Shown here piece by piece: positions 52,203 through 60,333 of a DNA stretch of 64,000 nucleotides. A model generated the notes under the pieces. It was not told where the DNA came from and did not search any database. It was given only the letters and a program-made list of their open reading frames with translations. The stretch is taken from contig KK211271.1 of assembly GCA_000621405.1 (NCBI GenBank), positions 62,001-126,000 of the forward strand. The letters run 5' to 3'. The position numbers and the translations under genes are program-made. The DNA comes from Lachnospiraceae bacterium AC3007. Lineage in GTDB: Bacteria > Bacillota > Clostridia > Lachnospirales > Lachnospiraceae. Each line of letters begins with the position of its first letter. The stretch's first letter is position 1.

Positions 52203-52230
52203 TATATCGGATAAAATCGGAAAAAGTTTA
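52203..52230 (-). promoter_or_regulatory. Sigma-28 (SigD/FliA)-type promoter
   Basis: Minus strand TAAA (52227-52230), 16 bases, CCGATATA (52203-52210). This fits the motility sigma consensus TAAA-N14-16-CCGATAT. It lies 157 bases ahead of the DUF6033-like ATG and starts just outside the HAD gene stop. Confidence 0.68.
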
Positions 52231-52236
52231 GTCTTT

Positions 52237-52902
52237 TCAGAGACCGCTGCAGAAATATCTGAATACTTTGAATCTCCGGAGGATCAGTGAATCGGTCCCG
52301 GCGGCTTTGGCGGCAGCTCCGTCTCTGTCATCCCTGTCACCTACCATGATGACCTTTGCGGCCGGGACATTGCCGTAAGAGTTCATGATATAGAAAAGCC
52401 CCGACGGATTGGGCTTCATGGTCTTTATCTCATCCATGCCGCAGTATATCTGATCAAAATCTTCAAGACCCACAGCCCTGCATTTTTCTTCGGTCGGATA
52501 GTCGGAATAGATAACGATCTTAGAGCCTGCTGCCCTGAGAGCTTCCATAGTATCGATGAGATCCCTGTCCCTGCATTTTCTCACGACATCCATAGGCTCA
52601 TCAAACATCCACTTTGATATCAAATCTTTTATGTCTTCCAGGCTGACGCCGCTCTTACGTGACAGACTGTCAAAGAGCTCGTCATCCGTGACAGCCCGCA
52701 TGCTGTCCCATTCTTCCCTGAGCTTCCTGTATGAGAGTATCAGTGAGAGATGCCTGAAGCCGTGCTTTGCAGTCAGCGCATGGCGCATGAGCCTTACAGC
52801 CATGGCAAGCTGCATCCCTCTCTGGAAATACAGCGTGCCGTCCATGTCAAAGACAATAAGATCGTATTCCTTAAGCCTGTCGTATAGCTTTTGCCGTACC
52901 AT
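52237..52902 (-). CDS. HAD superfamily hydrolase
   Basis: 221 residues from the ATG at 52902, which overlaps the radical SAM stop (TGATG); a GTG at 52905 is in the same frame. IVFDMDGTLYF near 18 (motif I), VIYSDYP near 130 (motif II), MKPNPSGLFYIM and MVGDRDDRDG near 195 (motifs III/IV) are complete. Phosphatase of the phosphoglycolate/beta-phosphoglucomutase type. Last gene of an operon with a UbiA prenyltransferase and a radical SAM enzyme, so a polyprenyl-linked or small phosphorylated substrate is possible. Confidence 0.9.
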   Translation of the reverse strand: MVRQKLYDRLKEYDLIVFDMDGTLYFQRGMQLAMAVRLMRHALTAKHGFRHLSLILSYRKLREEWDSMRAVTDDELFDSLSRKSGVSLEDIKDLISKWMFDEPMDVVRKCRDRDLIDTMEALRAAGSKIVIYSDYPTEEKCRAVGLEDFDQIYCGMDEIKTMKPNPSGLFYIMNSYGNVPAAKVIMVGDRDDRDGAAAKAAGTDSLILRRFKVFRYFCSGL

Positions 52903-54353
52903 CACTTAAAGAGATTGACCACAAGCCTTATACCGTACTTACAGTAATTAAGGAATACGGAAGGCTGCTTTGCGCACTCCGACATCTTATGGAATATATA
53001 CTTCGGCCTGAGATAAAAGCCGAGGATTATCTTTCTCCTGAGCTTCTCCACCTCTTCGATCGTAAGGTACTTCGTTCCGTTCATGCTCGAATGGAAGAAA
53101 TCACTTCCGAGGACATTCTTTGCAAGCAGTCCCTCTTCCTTGCAGGTATCATAGAGAGGAGTCCCGTAATAAGGCAGCGCCATCTTGACCTCTATGAAAT
53201 CAGGATCCGCCTTATATATGAGCTTCTTTGTCTGCATGATATGGCCCTTATTCTCCCAGGGAAATCCTATGACGAAGAATCCCCAGAAGGGAAGACCCAC
53301 CTCATGACACCATCTTGCAGCCTGAAGGTTCTGCTCGACCGTGGCTCCCTTTTTGATCTTCTTTAAGATCTCATCACTTCCGGATTCAAATCCGAAAGCC
53401 ACCATGAAGCAGCCGGCTTTCTTCATAAGTTCCAGAGTCTCCTTCTTCAGCGGATTGACTCTGGAATTGGCTGTAAAGTGGATGTTGCCGTACAGCGGAG
53501 ACTCTATGATCATATTGCAGAGTTTTTTGACCCACTCCGCATTGATCGTAAAGGTATCAGCCTTGAAGAAGAAATCTTTGATCCCGTACTTTTCATAGCA
53601 TTCCGTAAGCTCGGCCATGACATTCTCCGGACTCCTGAATCTCACGCACTTACCGGAGATACCCGGAGTAAGGCAGAAGACGCAGCTTGAAGGACACCCT
53701 CTTGCAGTCTGTATCGTAGCCATCGGAGCATCGGTATCGGGCCTTTTATAGAGAGCATTATTCATGTAATCCCTGGCCGGGAACGGCTGGGAATCAAGAT
53801 CCTCTCCCCATACATGGAACTTTGTCTGTACGAGCCTGCCCTCAGCATCCTTATAGAGGATGTTGTCCACGGCTCCTATATCGCCCTCACCCCTTAAGGC
53901 ATAGTCTGCGATGCCGCCTATTGCAAAGTCCACCTCTCCGCCTATGAGATAATCTATATCGGTAAGATCCAGAAGATCCAGCATCTCCTGCTCGGGAGCA
54001 TAGAAGATAGCGCCCTTGAAGACGGTGACGGCATTGCATCTCTTCTTCAGTGCCTTCATGATCTTTATGTCTTCAAAGACAGATGTGTTGGTTGTGCTCA
54101 TCATCAGCATGTCGGGCTTGAACACATCCACCTCGGAATTCATCTCCTCGATGCTGCACTTCTCTGTTTGGTAGTCTCTCAGCATTATCTCGTACCCCTT
54201 TTTAAGGAGCACTGCCGCCGCATAACCCAGATCGTTGCAGGCTCTCATATCCTCGGCGGAGCTTCCGTCGACAGCCTGCTGGCATCTGTCCTCACCCCTC
54301 TGGTACATGGGACCCGGAGGGTAAAATAAAAGGATCTTGTTTTTCTCACTCAT
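52902..54353 (-). CDS. B12-binding-domain radical SAM protein
   Basis: 483 residues. N-terminal cobalamin-binding-like region (ILLFYPPGPMYQ; MLMMSTTNTSVFEDI; YLIGGEVD). Radical SAM centre QTARGCPSSCVFCLTPG near 215 (CxxxCxxC). FFFKADTFTINAEWVKKLC and MVAFGFESGSDEILKKI follow. Resembles BchE/HpnR-type enzymes that methylate or oxidise lipids and tetrapyrroles. Sits between a UbiA transferase (14 bases upstream) and a HAD phosphatase (overlap). Confidence 0.9.
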   Translation of the reverse strand: MSEKNKILLFYPPGPMYQRGEDRCQQAVDGSSAEDMRACNDLGYAAAVLLKKGYEIMLRDYQTEKCSIEEMNSEVDVFKPDMLMMSTTNTSVFEDIKIMKALKKRCNAVTVFKGAIFYAPEQEMLDLLDLTDIDYLIGGEVDFAIGGIADYALRGEGDIGAVDNILYKDAEGRLVQTKFHVWGEDLDSQPFPARDYMNNALYKRPDTDAPMATIQTARGCPSSCVFCLTPGISGKCVRFRSPENVMAELTECYEKYGIKDFFFKADTFTINAEWVKKLCNMIIESPLYGNIHFTANSRVNPLKKETLELMKKAGCFMVAFGFESGSDEILKKIKKGATVEQNLQAARWCHEVGLPFWGFFVIGFPWENKGHIMQTKKLIYKADPDFIEVKMALPYYGTPLYDTCKEEGLLAKNVLGSDFFHSSMNGTKYLTIEEVEKLRRKIILGFYLRPKYIFHKMSECAKQPSVFLNYCKYGIRLVVNLFK

Positions 54354-54366
54354 ATCGATATCTCCC

Positions 54367-55293
54367 TTAGATCTCTATCAGGAACGGATCCTGGAACAGC
54401 TTCAGAGCCGGAATGTTCACAAAGGTAAGTATGATAAATATCACAACTATCATGAGCACAAAAGCCATGAGCTTTTTCTCCTTATACAGCTTCTCAGGCT
54501 TCTGGACAGCCGAATCGTCCTTGAACGCAATGTACAGGTAATAACAGAAGAGCAGGAAAAGAAACGGCATCGCGAGCACGTATTCTATCCTGTACTTCAC
54601 AAGGAAAAGCCCCATACAGAACGTGGAGCAGAAAGCATAGAACATGCTCGAGCACAGAAGGGTCTTCTCCGAATATGCGGCAAAAGACTTCCTGTATAGC
54701 CCTGCGGTATCGGGATCTCCTATCATGCGGTACTCGGCAAAGCGCTTGATGCCCATAAGAAAGGCTCCGCCCATCCAATAGCCGAGCAGTATGCTTCCCG
54801 GAGGAACCGAAGCATCCGTCACTATGAACCATCCGAGCAGAAGTCTTATCATGTTATTGACCGACTCGGATATAACATCAAGGAACGGTATATCCTTGGT
54901 TCGCACAGGCTTGACATTATACAGTACGCCCATGACGAGAAGCCATACTTCAGTGATAAGAAAGCCTGTATTGATAAGCAGTGACAGCGCCAGTCCCGCG
55001 ACGGACAGGATCACGTATTCCAGCATCACAAGAGAAAACTTCATATTCTCCGATACGACCGGCCTGAATTTTTTAGTGGGATGATATTTGTCAAACTCCG
55101 CATCGAGCCATTCATTGATGACGTAATTGGCGGAAGCTATCATGCATGTTGCGGCAAATCCTATGATAAATCTGTAGATAAGCTGCGATACAGGCGGCAT
55201 GTCTACCAGAAGAAAGCCTACAGCCAGCCCCGGTACGATAAACAGGTTTTTGACCCAGTGATCGGGCCTTGCTATCCTGATATAATTCTTCAT
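54367..55293 (-). CDS. UbiA-family prenyltransferase (DPPR synthase-like)
   Basis: 308 residues with eight or nine membrane helices. NEWLDAEFDKYHPTKKFRP near 65 matches the NDxxDxxxDxxHPxKxxRP motif, closest in form to decaprenyl-phosphate phosphoribosyltransferase. FLDVISESVNNMIRLLLG near 140 is the second aspartate-rich motif region. Such enzymes attach a prenyl group, or phosphoribose to prenyl phosphate. GGAGC before the ATG, 10 bases after the DUF308 gene. Confidence 0.87.
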   Translation of the reverse strand: MKNYIRIARPDHWVKNLFIVPGLAVGFLLVDMPPVSQLIYRFIIGFAATCMIASANYVINEWLDAEFDKYHPTKKFRPVVSENMKFSLVMLEYVILSVAGLALSLLINTGFLITEVWLLVMGVLYNVKPVRTKDIPFLDVISESVNNMIRLLLGWFIVTDASVPPGSILLGYWMGGAFLMGIKRFAEYRMIGDPDTAGLYRKSFAAYSEKTLLCSSMFYAFCSTFCMGLFLVKYRIEYVLAMPFLFLLFCYYLYIAFKDDSAVQKPEKLYKEKKLMAFVLMIVVIFIILTFVNIPALKLFQDPFLIEI

Positions 55294-55302
55294 CCAAGCT
55301 CC

Positions 55303-55803
55303 TTATGCCCTGTTAAGCAGCAGCCTCATGATAATTGTGGACAGTCCGTTGTAGATGAAAACCAGTCCCGTGATCCTCGTAAGAAGATTGGCAGTACTGT
55401 CAAGGTTCACAAGTATCACAACTCCAAGAGCCACGGTGATCAGCGCAAGGATGAGCGAGACCACCCATCTGGACGCTCCGGCCTTTTTTGCGGAAAATGC
55501 ATTACCGATATTGAATACACCGGTCAGCAGTATCAGCACTCCCATCACTATCGGAAGAATGTGCTCGATAAGCCCGGGCTGGACGAGACATATGATGCCG
55601 CCGACTATCGACACGGCAGCTCCGCCCATGGTATAGGCTCTGTAAGCTCCCTCGCTCTTCAGTCCCATGATGACTCCCACAATGCCTGCAACCAGAAGCA
55701 GGACGCCTATCACGGTGATCACGATATCCATGGCCTGGCCCGGATAGATCACCAGTACCACGCCTATCCCTATCATAAGGATGTCCCAAAGTATCTCTTT
55801 CAT
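55303..55803 (-). CDS. HdeD-like DUF308 membrane protein
   Basis: 166 residues from the ATG at 55803 (AGAGG upstream; frame reaches 55839 inside the AzlD gene). About six short helices built of repeats such as DILMIGIGVVLVIYPGQAM and LVQPGLIEHILPIVMGVLILLTG, typical of the DUF308/HdeD family. Role unknown; HdeD of E. coli is an acid-resistance membrane protein. Confidence 0.88.
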   Translation of the reverse strand: MKEILWDILMIGIGVVLVIYPGQAMDIVITVIGVLLLVAGIVGVIMGLKSEGAYRAYTMGGAAVSIVGGIICLVQPGLIEHILPIVMGVLILLTGVFNIGNAFSAKKAGASRWVVSLILALITVALGVVILVNLDSTANLLTRITGLVFIYNGLSTIIMRLLLNRA

Positions 55804-55822
55804 ACTGTTCCTCTCTGTTCTC

Positions 55823-56128
55823 CTATAAAAATAACTCAACTAAGAATACCGCAACACAGGTGCTTATTGCAACCGTGAAGAGGTCCCCACCGAATAGCGC
55901 TACGAGTATGCCTATGACAAGAGCGGCACATCCGGAATACACCGAGTTCGTTGCGGACAGTATTGCCGGAAAGGTCATCACAGCCAGCGTCACATAGGGC
56001 ACATAATACAGAAAGGATCTGACCCATCTGTTCTTGATCTCTTTCCTGAAGATAAGGAAAGGCGTTACCCTGATGGCGTATATAGTAAGTATCATGATCA
56101 CAAGTGAAAGATATATCCTGCTGCCCAT
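55823..56128 (-). CDS. azlD: AzlD family protein
   Basis: 101 residues, four helices. IYAIRVTPFLIFRKEIKN and YYVPYVTLAVMTFPAIL match AzlD. Small partner of AzlC in branched-chain amino acid or azaleucine export. GAGGAG 8 bases before the ATG, which overlaps nothing but follows azlC by 2 bases. Confidence 0.92.
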   Translation of the reverse strand: MGSRIYLSLVIMILTIYAIRVTPFLIFRKEIKNRWVRSFLYYVPYVTLAVMTFPAILSATNSVYSGCAALVIGILVALFGGDLFTVAISTCVAVFLVELFL

Positions 56129-56130
56129 TC

Positions 56131-56832
56131 CTAAGTCTCCTCACTGACAGGCCTGACAGCCGCTGCCACGCCTGCTGTCACTACAGTCAGGATGATGATC
56201 CTGAAGCCTTCCGATATACTGCTGAGCAGAGGAAGACTGGCAAATAAAATACTCGCTGCCATTGAAATGATGATCAGCAATGCCATGAAACGGCTCTTTC
56301 TTGCGGGCGGTATGATTATCGCAAGGAACATGCCGTAGAGAGCAACGCTGAGCGCCGACTCGAGTCTGTCAGGCAATATCTCTCCCGCCACAACGCCAAG
56401 CACAGTGCCAAGGGTCCATCCTGCTACCGACACCACCGCAGCTCCATACGTGTACACGGGATCCAGACGGCCTTCCACTGCAGAGGATATCCCGAAAAGT
56501 TCATCCGTCACAAACCAGGCGAGCAGAAGCCTTTTCCATATGGGAGTCTTTTCCTCTATCTTCTGTGACAAAGAGCAGCTCATAAGGAAATACCGCAGAT
56601 TGATGACAAGAGTCGTTGCTATCATCTCTCCTATGCCGGCCGCAGACCCTATCAGCATTATGGCTGCATATTCTCCCGCCGATGCCAGCATCCCGAAGGA
56701 CATGAAAAAGCTCTGGAGGGCATTCATGCCGGTGCCTGCTGCAGCAAAGCCCAGCGCAAAAGCAACCGCAAGGTATCCCAGAGCTATAGGTATTCCGTCT
56801 TTTAATCCTTTTATAAAAAGCTTTCCGTTCAT
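56131..56832 (-). CDS. azlC: AzlC family branched-chain amino acid exporter
   Basis: 233 residues from the ATG at 56832 (an upstream frame reaches 56913 across a terminator). GLKDGIPIALGYLAVAFALGF and SAGEYAAIMLIGSAAGIGE are AzlC landmarks. No good ribosome site, so the start is inferred from the protein. A perfect 8-bp hairpin (56849-56869, loop of 5) lies 17 bases ahead, possibly part of the leader. Confidence 0.9.
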   Translation of the reverse strand: MNGKLFIKGLKDGIPIALGYLAVAFALGFAAAGTGMNALQSFFMSFGMLASAGEYAAIMLIGSAAGIGEMIATTLVINLRYFLMSCSLSQKIEEKTPIWKRLLLAWFVTDELFGISSAVEGRLDPVYTYGAAVVSVAGWTLGTVLGVVAGEILPDRLESALSVALYGMFLAIIIPPARKSRFMALLIIISMAASILFASLPLLSSISEGFRIIILTVVTAGVAAAVRPVSEET

Positions 56833-56848
56833 GGTCTGTCTAAGTATC

Positions 56849-56869
56849 GATGAAGGGCACACCTTCATC
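56849..56869 (-). promoter_or_regulatory. Hairpin just ahead of azlC
   Basis: GATGAAGG (56849-56856) pairs with CCTTCATC (56862-56869). It sits between the CAP-gene terminator and the azlC start with no T-run. Confidence 0.55.
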
Positions 56870-56872
56870 ATT

Positions 56873-56902
56873 AAAAAAGGGAGCCCTGTCCATGGACTCC
56901 CC
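56873..56902 (-). terminator. Terminator after the CAP-domain gene
   Basis: GGGAG (56879-56883) with CTCCC (56897-56901) around 13 bases that include the self-complementary TCCATGGA, followed on the minus strand by TTTTTT. It starts 27 bases past the CAP stop. Confidence 0.75.
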
Positions 56903-56928
56903 GTCAGTATCAAGTAGCAGTATCTGTA

Positions 56929-57483
56929 TCAGTTGGAGAAAAGATAGGCTGTGGTAAGCCTCGTCCCATCAGCGGTATTGGCAACGTTAGTCCTGATCCC
57001 AACCTTGGTAAAGGATCCAAATGTCATATTATCATAGTGTGTAGGTGATGCCACAAGGTTATCAAACATGATCTGAGCCGCCTCGCTCTGCTCCTCATCG
57101 GAATAGCCGAAATCAGGGAAGCATACGTACGAGAGATTCTCACCCCTCCACTTGTTACCGGGGATCATGTCGCACCCCTGAGCTCCGTTGGGCCTCGTAT
57201 GTGACCACTTTGTAGTAGCCTCCACCGCCCGGGTCGCTGCGTAGGAATTCAGGGTGCTGTCGATAGACAGCGATCCAACGCCTACTTTAGCTCTGAGGTC
57301 GTTCATTTTATCAAGCATCATATTATTGAGTTTGTTCACGTTGGAGCTGTTAAGCGCCGATGCACCTATAGCTTCGGTACTCTTTGCCTCTCCCTCTCTT
57401 GCGGCAAGCACGCTTGCCAGGGGAAGCGTCACAAGGATTACTGCTAATGTGAATCCGATAAAAGCCGCATATATCTTTTTCAT
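56929..57483 (-). CDS. CAP-domain (SCP/CRISP-like) secreted protein
   Basis: 184 residues. Signal peptide (hydrophobic FIGFTLAVILVTLPLASVLA, cut near 27). CAP domain: MLDKMNDLRAKVGVG, TRAVEATTKWSHTRPNG (His), WRGENLSYVC (Glu) and EAAQIMFDNLVASPTHYDNM. Only one CAP domain and no wall anchor. Preceded by a c-di-GMP-I riboswitch and a promoter, so export is probably set by c-di-GMP. Function of bacterial CAP proteins is not settled. Confidence 0.9.
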   Translation of the reverse strand: MKKIYAAFIGFTLAVILVTLPLASVLAAREGEAKSTEAIGASALNSSNVNKLNNMMLDKMNDLRAKVGVGSLSIDSTLNSYAATRAVEATTKWSHTRPNGAQGCDMIPGNKWRGENLSYVCFPDFGYSDEEQSEAAQIMFDNLVASPTHYDNMTFGSFTKVGIRTNVANTADGTRLTTAYLFSN

Positions 57484-57520
57484 GTCCTTCTCCTTTCTTC
57501 ATCCATGAAGAACTGAGACT

Positions 57521-57598
57521 GCATGGCAACTGGCTGTCTGACATCCGCCAGACCCTTTAGCTTTGCGTCCCTGCCTCACGACAGGTTTGCCCATACAA
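57521..57598 (-). ncRNA. c-di-GMP-I (GEMM) riboswitch
   Basis: Minus strand reads GGGCAAACC, then a hairpin CCTGTC/GGCAGG with a GTGA loop, then GGGACGCAAAGC, a second hairpin GTCTG/CAGAC and GCCAGTTGCC. These are the core blocks of the c-di-GMP-I class (compare the Vibrio Vc2 element), including the GNRA loop. Just downstream TTCTTCAT/ATGAAGAA (57495-57512) forms a perfect hairpin ending at the AGGAG ribosome site of the CAP gene, so translational control is plausible; no terminator is seen. Confidence 0.92.
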
Positions 57599-57622
57599 TC
57601 ATATCTTTCTCATTCTCTTCTA

Positions 57623-57651
57623 AATATAATGCTTTAATTATTTTAAGTCAA
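57623..57651 (-). promoter_or_regulatory. CAP-gene promoter
   Basis: Minus strand TTGACT (57646-57651) and TATATT (57623-57628), 17-base spacing, 25 bases ahead of the riboswitch. Confidence 0.78.
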
Positions 57652-57716
57652 CAGAATGCCATGTACTAAATTACGAACATCCGTTCGCGCGCGGGTGCTC
57701 AGCATGATGAACAGAG

Positions 57717-59141
57717 TTAATCGCACCCGCGACCGTCCCAGCAATACGTGCACAGCTTATCCCTGTCAATGCCGCATGAATCAAGCATATCGTCCAGCCT
57801 GTTGAAGCTGAGCGTAGTGAATCCAAGCTGACGTCTGATGTCCTCTACCATCTTCTTATACCGGTCCGAATCAGGATTCACATAGTCGTCAAGGACAGCT
57901 CTCTCAACCTCCTGTCCCTCTTCCTTATTCACCATGCGTCTTGCTATCAGCTCGAGCTCCGATGTGGATCTTGAGAAGTTGATATACTTGCATCCAAACA
58001 TGATCGGAGGACATGCGGGGCGCACGTGCACCTCCTTCGCTCCCGCATCATACAGGAACTGAGTTGTCTCCCGAAGCTGAGTGCCCCTGACGATCGAATC
58101 GTCTATGAGCAGTATGCGGTTGCCGTCTATAAGCTCATGAACGGGTATCAGCTTCATCCTGGCGATCATATCCCGTCTTGACTGGAGAGTCGGCATGAAA
58201 GACCTTGGCCAGGTCGGAGTATACTTGATGAAAGGTCTGGAAAAAGGCACTCCCGATTCATTGGCATATCCTACAGCATGAGCCGTACCCGAGTCAGGCA
58301 CGCCTGCCACGATATCTATATCCGATCTTGTCATCATATCCCTGTCCGCCATATGCTGTCCGCAGCGGTAGCGCATCTCCTCCACGGAGACTCCTTCATA
58401 TCCTGATGACGGATATCCGTAATAAACCCAGAGGAATGTACAGATCTTCATCTTGTCGCCGGGGCGGACGAGAGTCTTCACTTCCTCGGGCGTCATGATG
58501 ACTATCTCGCCGGGGCCGAGTTCCTTATAGTCTCTGTATCCGAGATTCAGATAGGCGAATTTCTCAAAAGATGCGCAGAAGCCGTCGTCCTTGACGCCTA
58601 TGGTAAGAGGCGTGCGTCCCAGTCTGTCGCGGGCGCAGTATATGCCTGCAGGCGTAAGTATCAGCATTGTCATTGATCCGTCTATGGTCTCCTGGGCATA
58701 CTTTATGCCGTCGATGATATTATCCTTCTGATTGATGAGAGCCGCCGTAAGCTCCGTAGCATTGATCGATCCCCCGCTCATCTCAAGGAAATGCGTGCCC
58801 GAAGCCTTTATCACGCTCTCTGAAAGCTCTTCGATATTATTGATCTTGCCTACCGTGGTGATGGCATAGGTGCCGTGATGTGATCTTACTATAAGGGGCT
58901 GGGGCTCATAATCCGATATGCAGCCTATTCCCGTATTACCCTTCATATCATGGAAATCAGATTCGAACTTGGTCCTGAAGGGAGAGTTTTCTATGTTATG
59001 GATCGCGCGGTTGAATCCCTCCTTGCCGTCAAAAACAGCCATTCCCGCACGTCTTGTGCCGAGATGAGAATGATAGTCCGTACCGAAATAAAGGTCGAAC
59101 ACACAGTCATTTTTCAGCGCCGCAGCAAAAAAACCACCCAT
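57717..59141 (-). CDS. PurF-like amidophosphoribosyltransferase paralogue lacking the catalytic Cys
   Basis: 474 residues. Glutamine amidotransferase-like N-domain begins MGGFFAAALKNDCVF: the Cys that starts active PurF is replaced by Gly2, so glutaminase chemistry is unlikely. The phosphoribosyl part is intact: RILLIDDSIVRGTQLRE (PRPP site) near 352. C-terminus CTYCWDGRGCD adds four clustered Cys-like residues (CxxC and a late C). Conserved GTDYHSHLGTRRAG and the long N-domain suggest a maintained paralogue. AAAGGAGG before the ATG. Monocistronic or with metA, with a hairpin between. Confidence 0.83.
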   Translation of the reverse strand: MGGFFAAALKNDCVFDLYFGTDYHSHLGTRRAGMAVFDGKEGFNRAIHNIENSPFRTKFESDFHDMKGNTGIGCISDYEPQPLIVRSHHGTYAITTVGKINNIEELSESVIKASGTHFLEMSGGSINATELTAALINQKDNIIDGIKYAQETIDGSMTMLILTPAGIYCARDRLGRTPLTIGVKDDGFCASFEKFAYLNLGYRDYKELGPGEIVIMTPEEVKTLVRPGDKMKICTFLWVYYGYPSSGYEGVSVEEMRYRCGQHMADRDMMTRSDIDIVAGVPDSGTAHAVGYANESGVPFSRPFIKYTPTWPRSFMPTLQSRRDMIARMKLIPVHELIDGNRILLIDDSIVRGTQLRETTQFLYDAGAKEVHVRPACPPIMFGCKYINFSRSTSELELIARRMVNKEEGQEVERAVLDDYVNPDSDRYKKMVEDIRRQLGFTTLSFNRLDDMLDSCGIDRDKLCTYCWDGRGCD

Positions 59142-59165
59142 AACAACTTCCTCCTTTATATTTTG

Positions 59166-59189
59166 CTGGTTTGACGTCAGTCAAACCAG
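59166..59189. repeat. Perfect 10-bp hairpin between metA and the PurF-like gene
   Basis: CTGGTTTGAC (59166-59175) pairs with GTCAAACCAG (59180-59189), 4-base loop. No T-run on the minus strand, so it may be an operator or RNA-stabilising hairpin rather than a terminator. Confidence 0.65.
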
Positions 59190-59241
59190 AAGACCACGCT
59201 CATTATCTCCAGGTCTTATGTGACGCACACTGAGTGGTCCG

Positions 59242-60237
59242 TCAGGCGTATTCGTCCGAGGCCAGATTGATGTAGTTATTTACAGGCTTCTCCTCGGAAT
59301 TAAGCCTGGCATGCATATCCTGTATTCCTCCTATGTCGTAGGGAGTATTCTGATACACGTAATAATTGAGCCAGTTCGTATATATTATATTGGCATGGCT
59401 CCTCCAAAGCAGCATGGGCTTCTTTGAAGGATCGTCATCGGGATAATAATTGACGGGCAGCGCCGTATCCAGCCCTTTGTCCCTGTCACGTCTGTATTCT
59501 GTATCCAGCGTCCGCCTGTCATATTCGGGATGTCCGAAAAGAAAGACCTGCCTCCCCTCCATCGCGGTGCAGAGGCATACCCCGGCTTTATTATCTCCTT
59601 CCGCGAGGACATTAAGATAAGGGCATGCATGTATATCTTCCCTTGCGACCTCCGTATATCTGGAATGAGGAAGATAAAAGAGATCGTCAAATCCTCTGAC
59701 CAGAGGATCCTTCCTGTTCATGACCCTGTGCTGGTATACACCGAAAAGCTTGGTATCAAAGGTTCTCTTCGGGAGACCGTAATGGTGATACAGGGCAGCC
59801 TGGGCTCCCCAGCAGACATGCAGAGTGGAAGTGACGTTAGTCCTTGTCCAGTCCATGATGCGGGTAAGTTCCTCCCAGTAATCCACCTCTTCGTATTCCA
59901 TAAGTTCCACCGGAGCGCCCGTGATTATGACCCCGTCAAAACTCATATCCTTCAGCTCTTCCCAGGTCTTATAAAACTGATTCAGGTGATTCGCGGAAGC
60001 ATTCTTCGAGACGTGGCTCTTCACTATCATGAAGGTCACGTTGATCTGAAGCGGTGTATTGGACAGAGATCTTAAAAGCTGAAGCTCAGTGTCTTCCTTC
60101 AAAGGCATGAGGTTTAAGATACATATCTCAAGAGGTCTGATATCCTGATGCATGGAGCGTTCCGGCTCCATGGTGAAGATGTTTTCTTTTTCCAGTATGC
60201 TTCTTGCCGGAAGATCTTTTTGAACACAGATGGGCAT
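59242..60237 (-). CDS. metA: Homoserine O-acetyltransferase (MetA family)
   Basis: 331 residues. Catalytic Cys142 lies in LHVCWGAQAAL and the histidine in FGHPEYD. Residue 111 is Glu in TGAPVELME, which by the known Glu111 rule favours acetyl-CoA over succinyl-CoA (E. coli has Gly). Activates homoserine for methionine synthesis. Monocistronic region with a weak ribosome site (AAAGG 12 bases ahead). No SAM riboswitch was seen. Confidence 0.93.
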   Translation of the reverse strand: MPICVQKDLPARSILEKENIFTMEPERSMHQDIRPLEICILNLMPLKEDTELQLLRSLSNTPLQINVTFMIVKSHVSKNASANHLNQFYKTWEELKDMSFDGVIITGAPVELMEYEEVDYWEELTRIMDWTRTNVTSTLHVCWGAQAALYHHYGLPKRTFDTKLFGVYQHRVMNRKDPLVRGFDDLFYLPHSRYTEVAREDIHACPYLNVLAEGDNKAGVCLCTAMEGRQVFLFGHPEYDRRTLDTEYRRDRDKGLDTALPVNYYPDDDPSKKPMLLWRSHANIIYTNWLNYYVYQNTPYDIGGIQDMHARLNSEEKPVNNYINLASDEYA

Positions 60238-60333
60238 TTCCTGTATACGCCTTTCTTTAAAGGCCTCTTTTTAAGGCCTCTTCCTGATAGTTTCAGAGGC
60301 TTACACCGCAAAACCAGCTAAGATAATAGCATG

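Noticed and set aside
55081-55878. 265-residue plus-strand frame opposite UbiA and DUF308
   Set aside because: Antisense to two membrane protein genes; its His/Asp/Tyr-rich composition is typical of such shadows.
59142-59241. Terminator or purine riboswitch ahead of the PurF-like gene
   Set aside because: The hairpin has no T-run and the sequence lacks the purine or PRPP riboswitch core.
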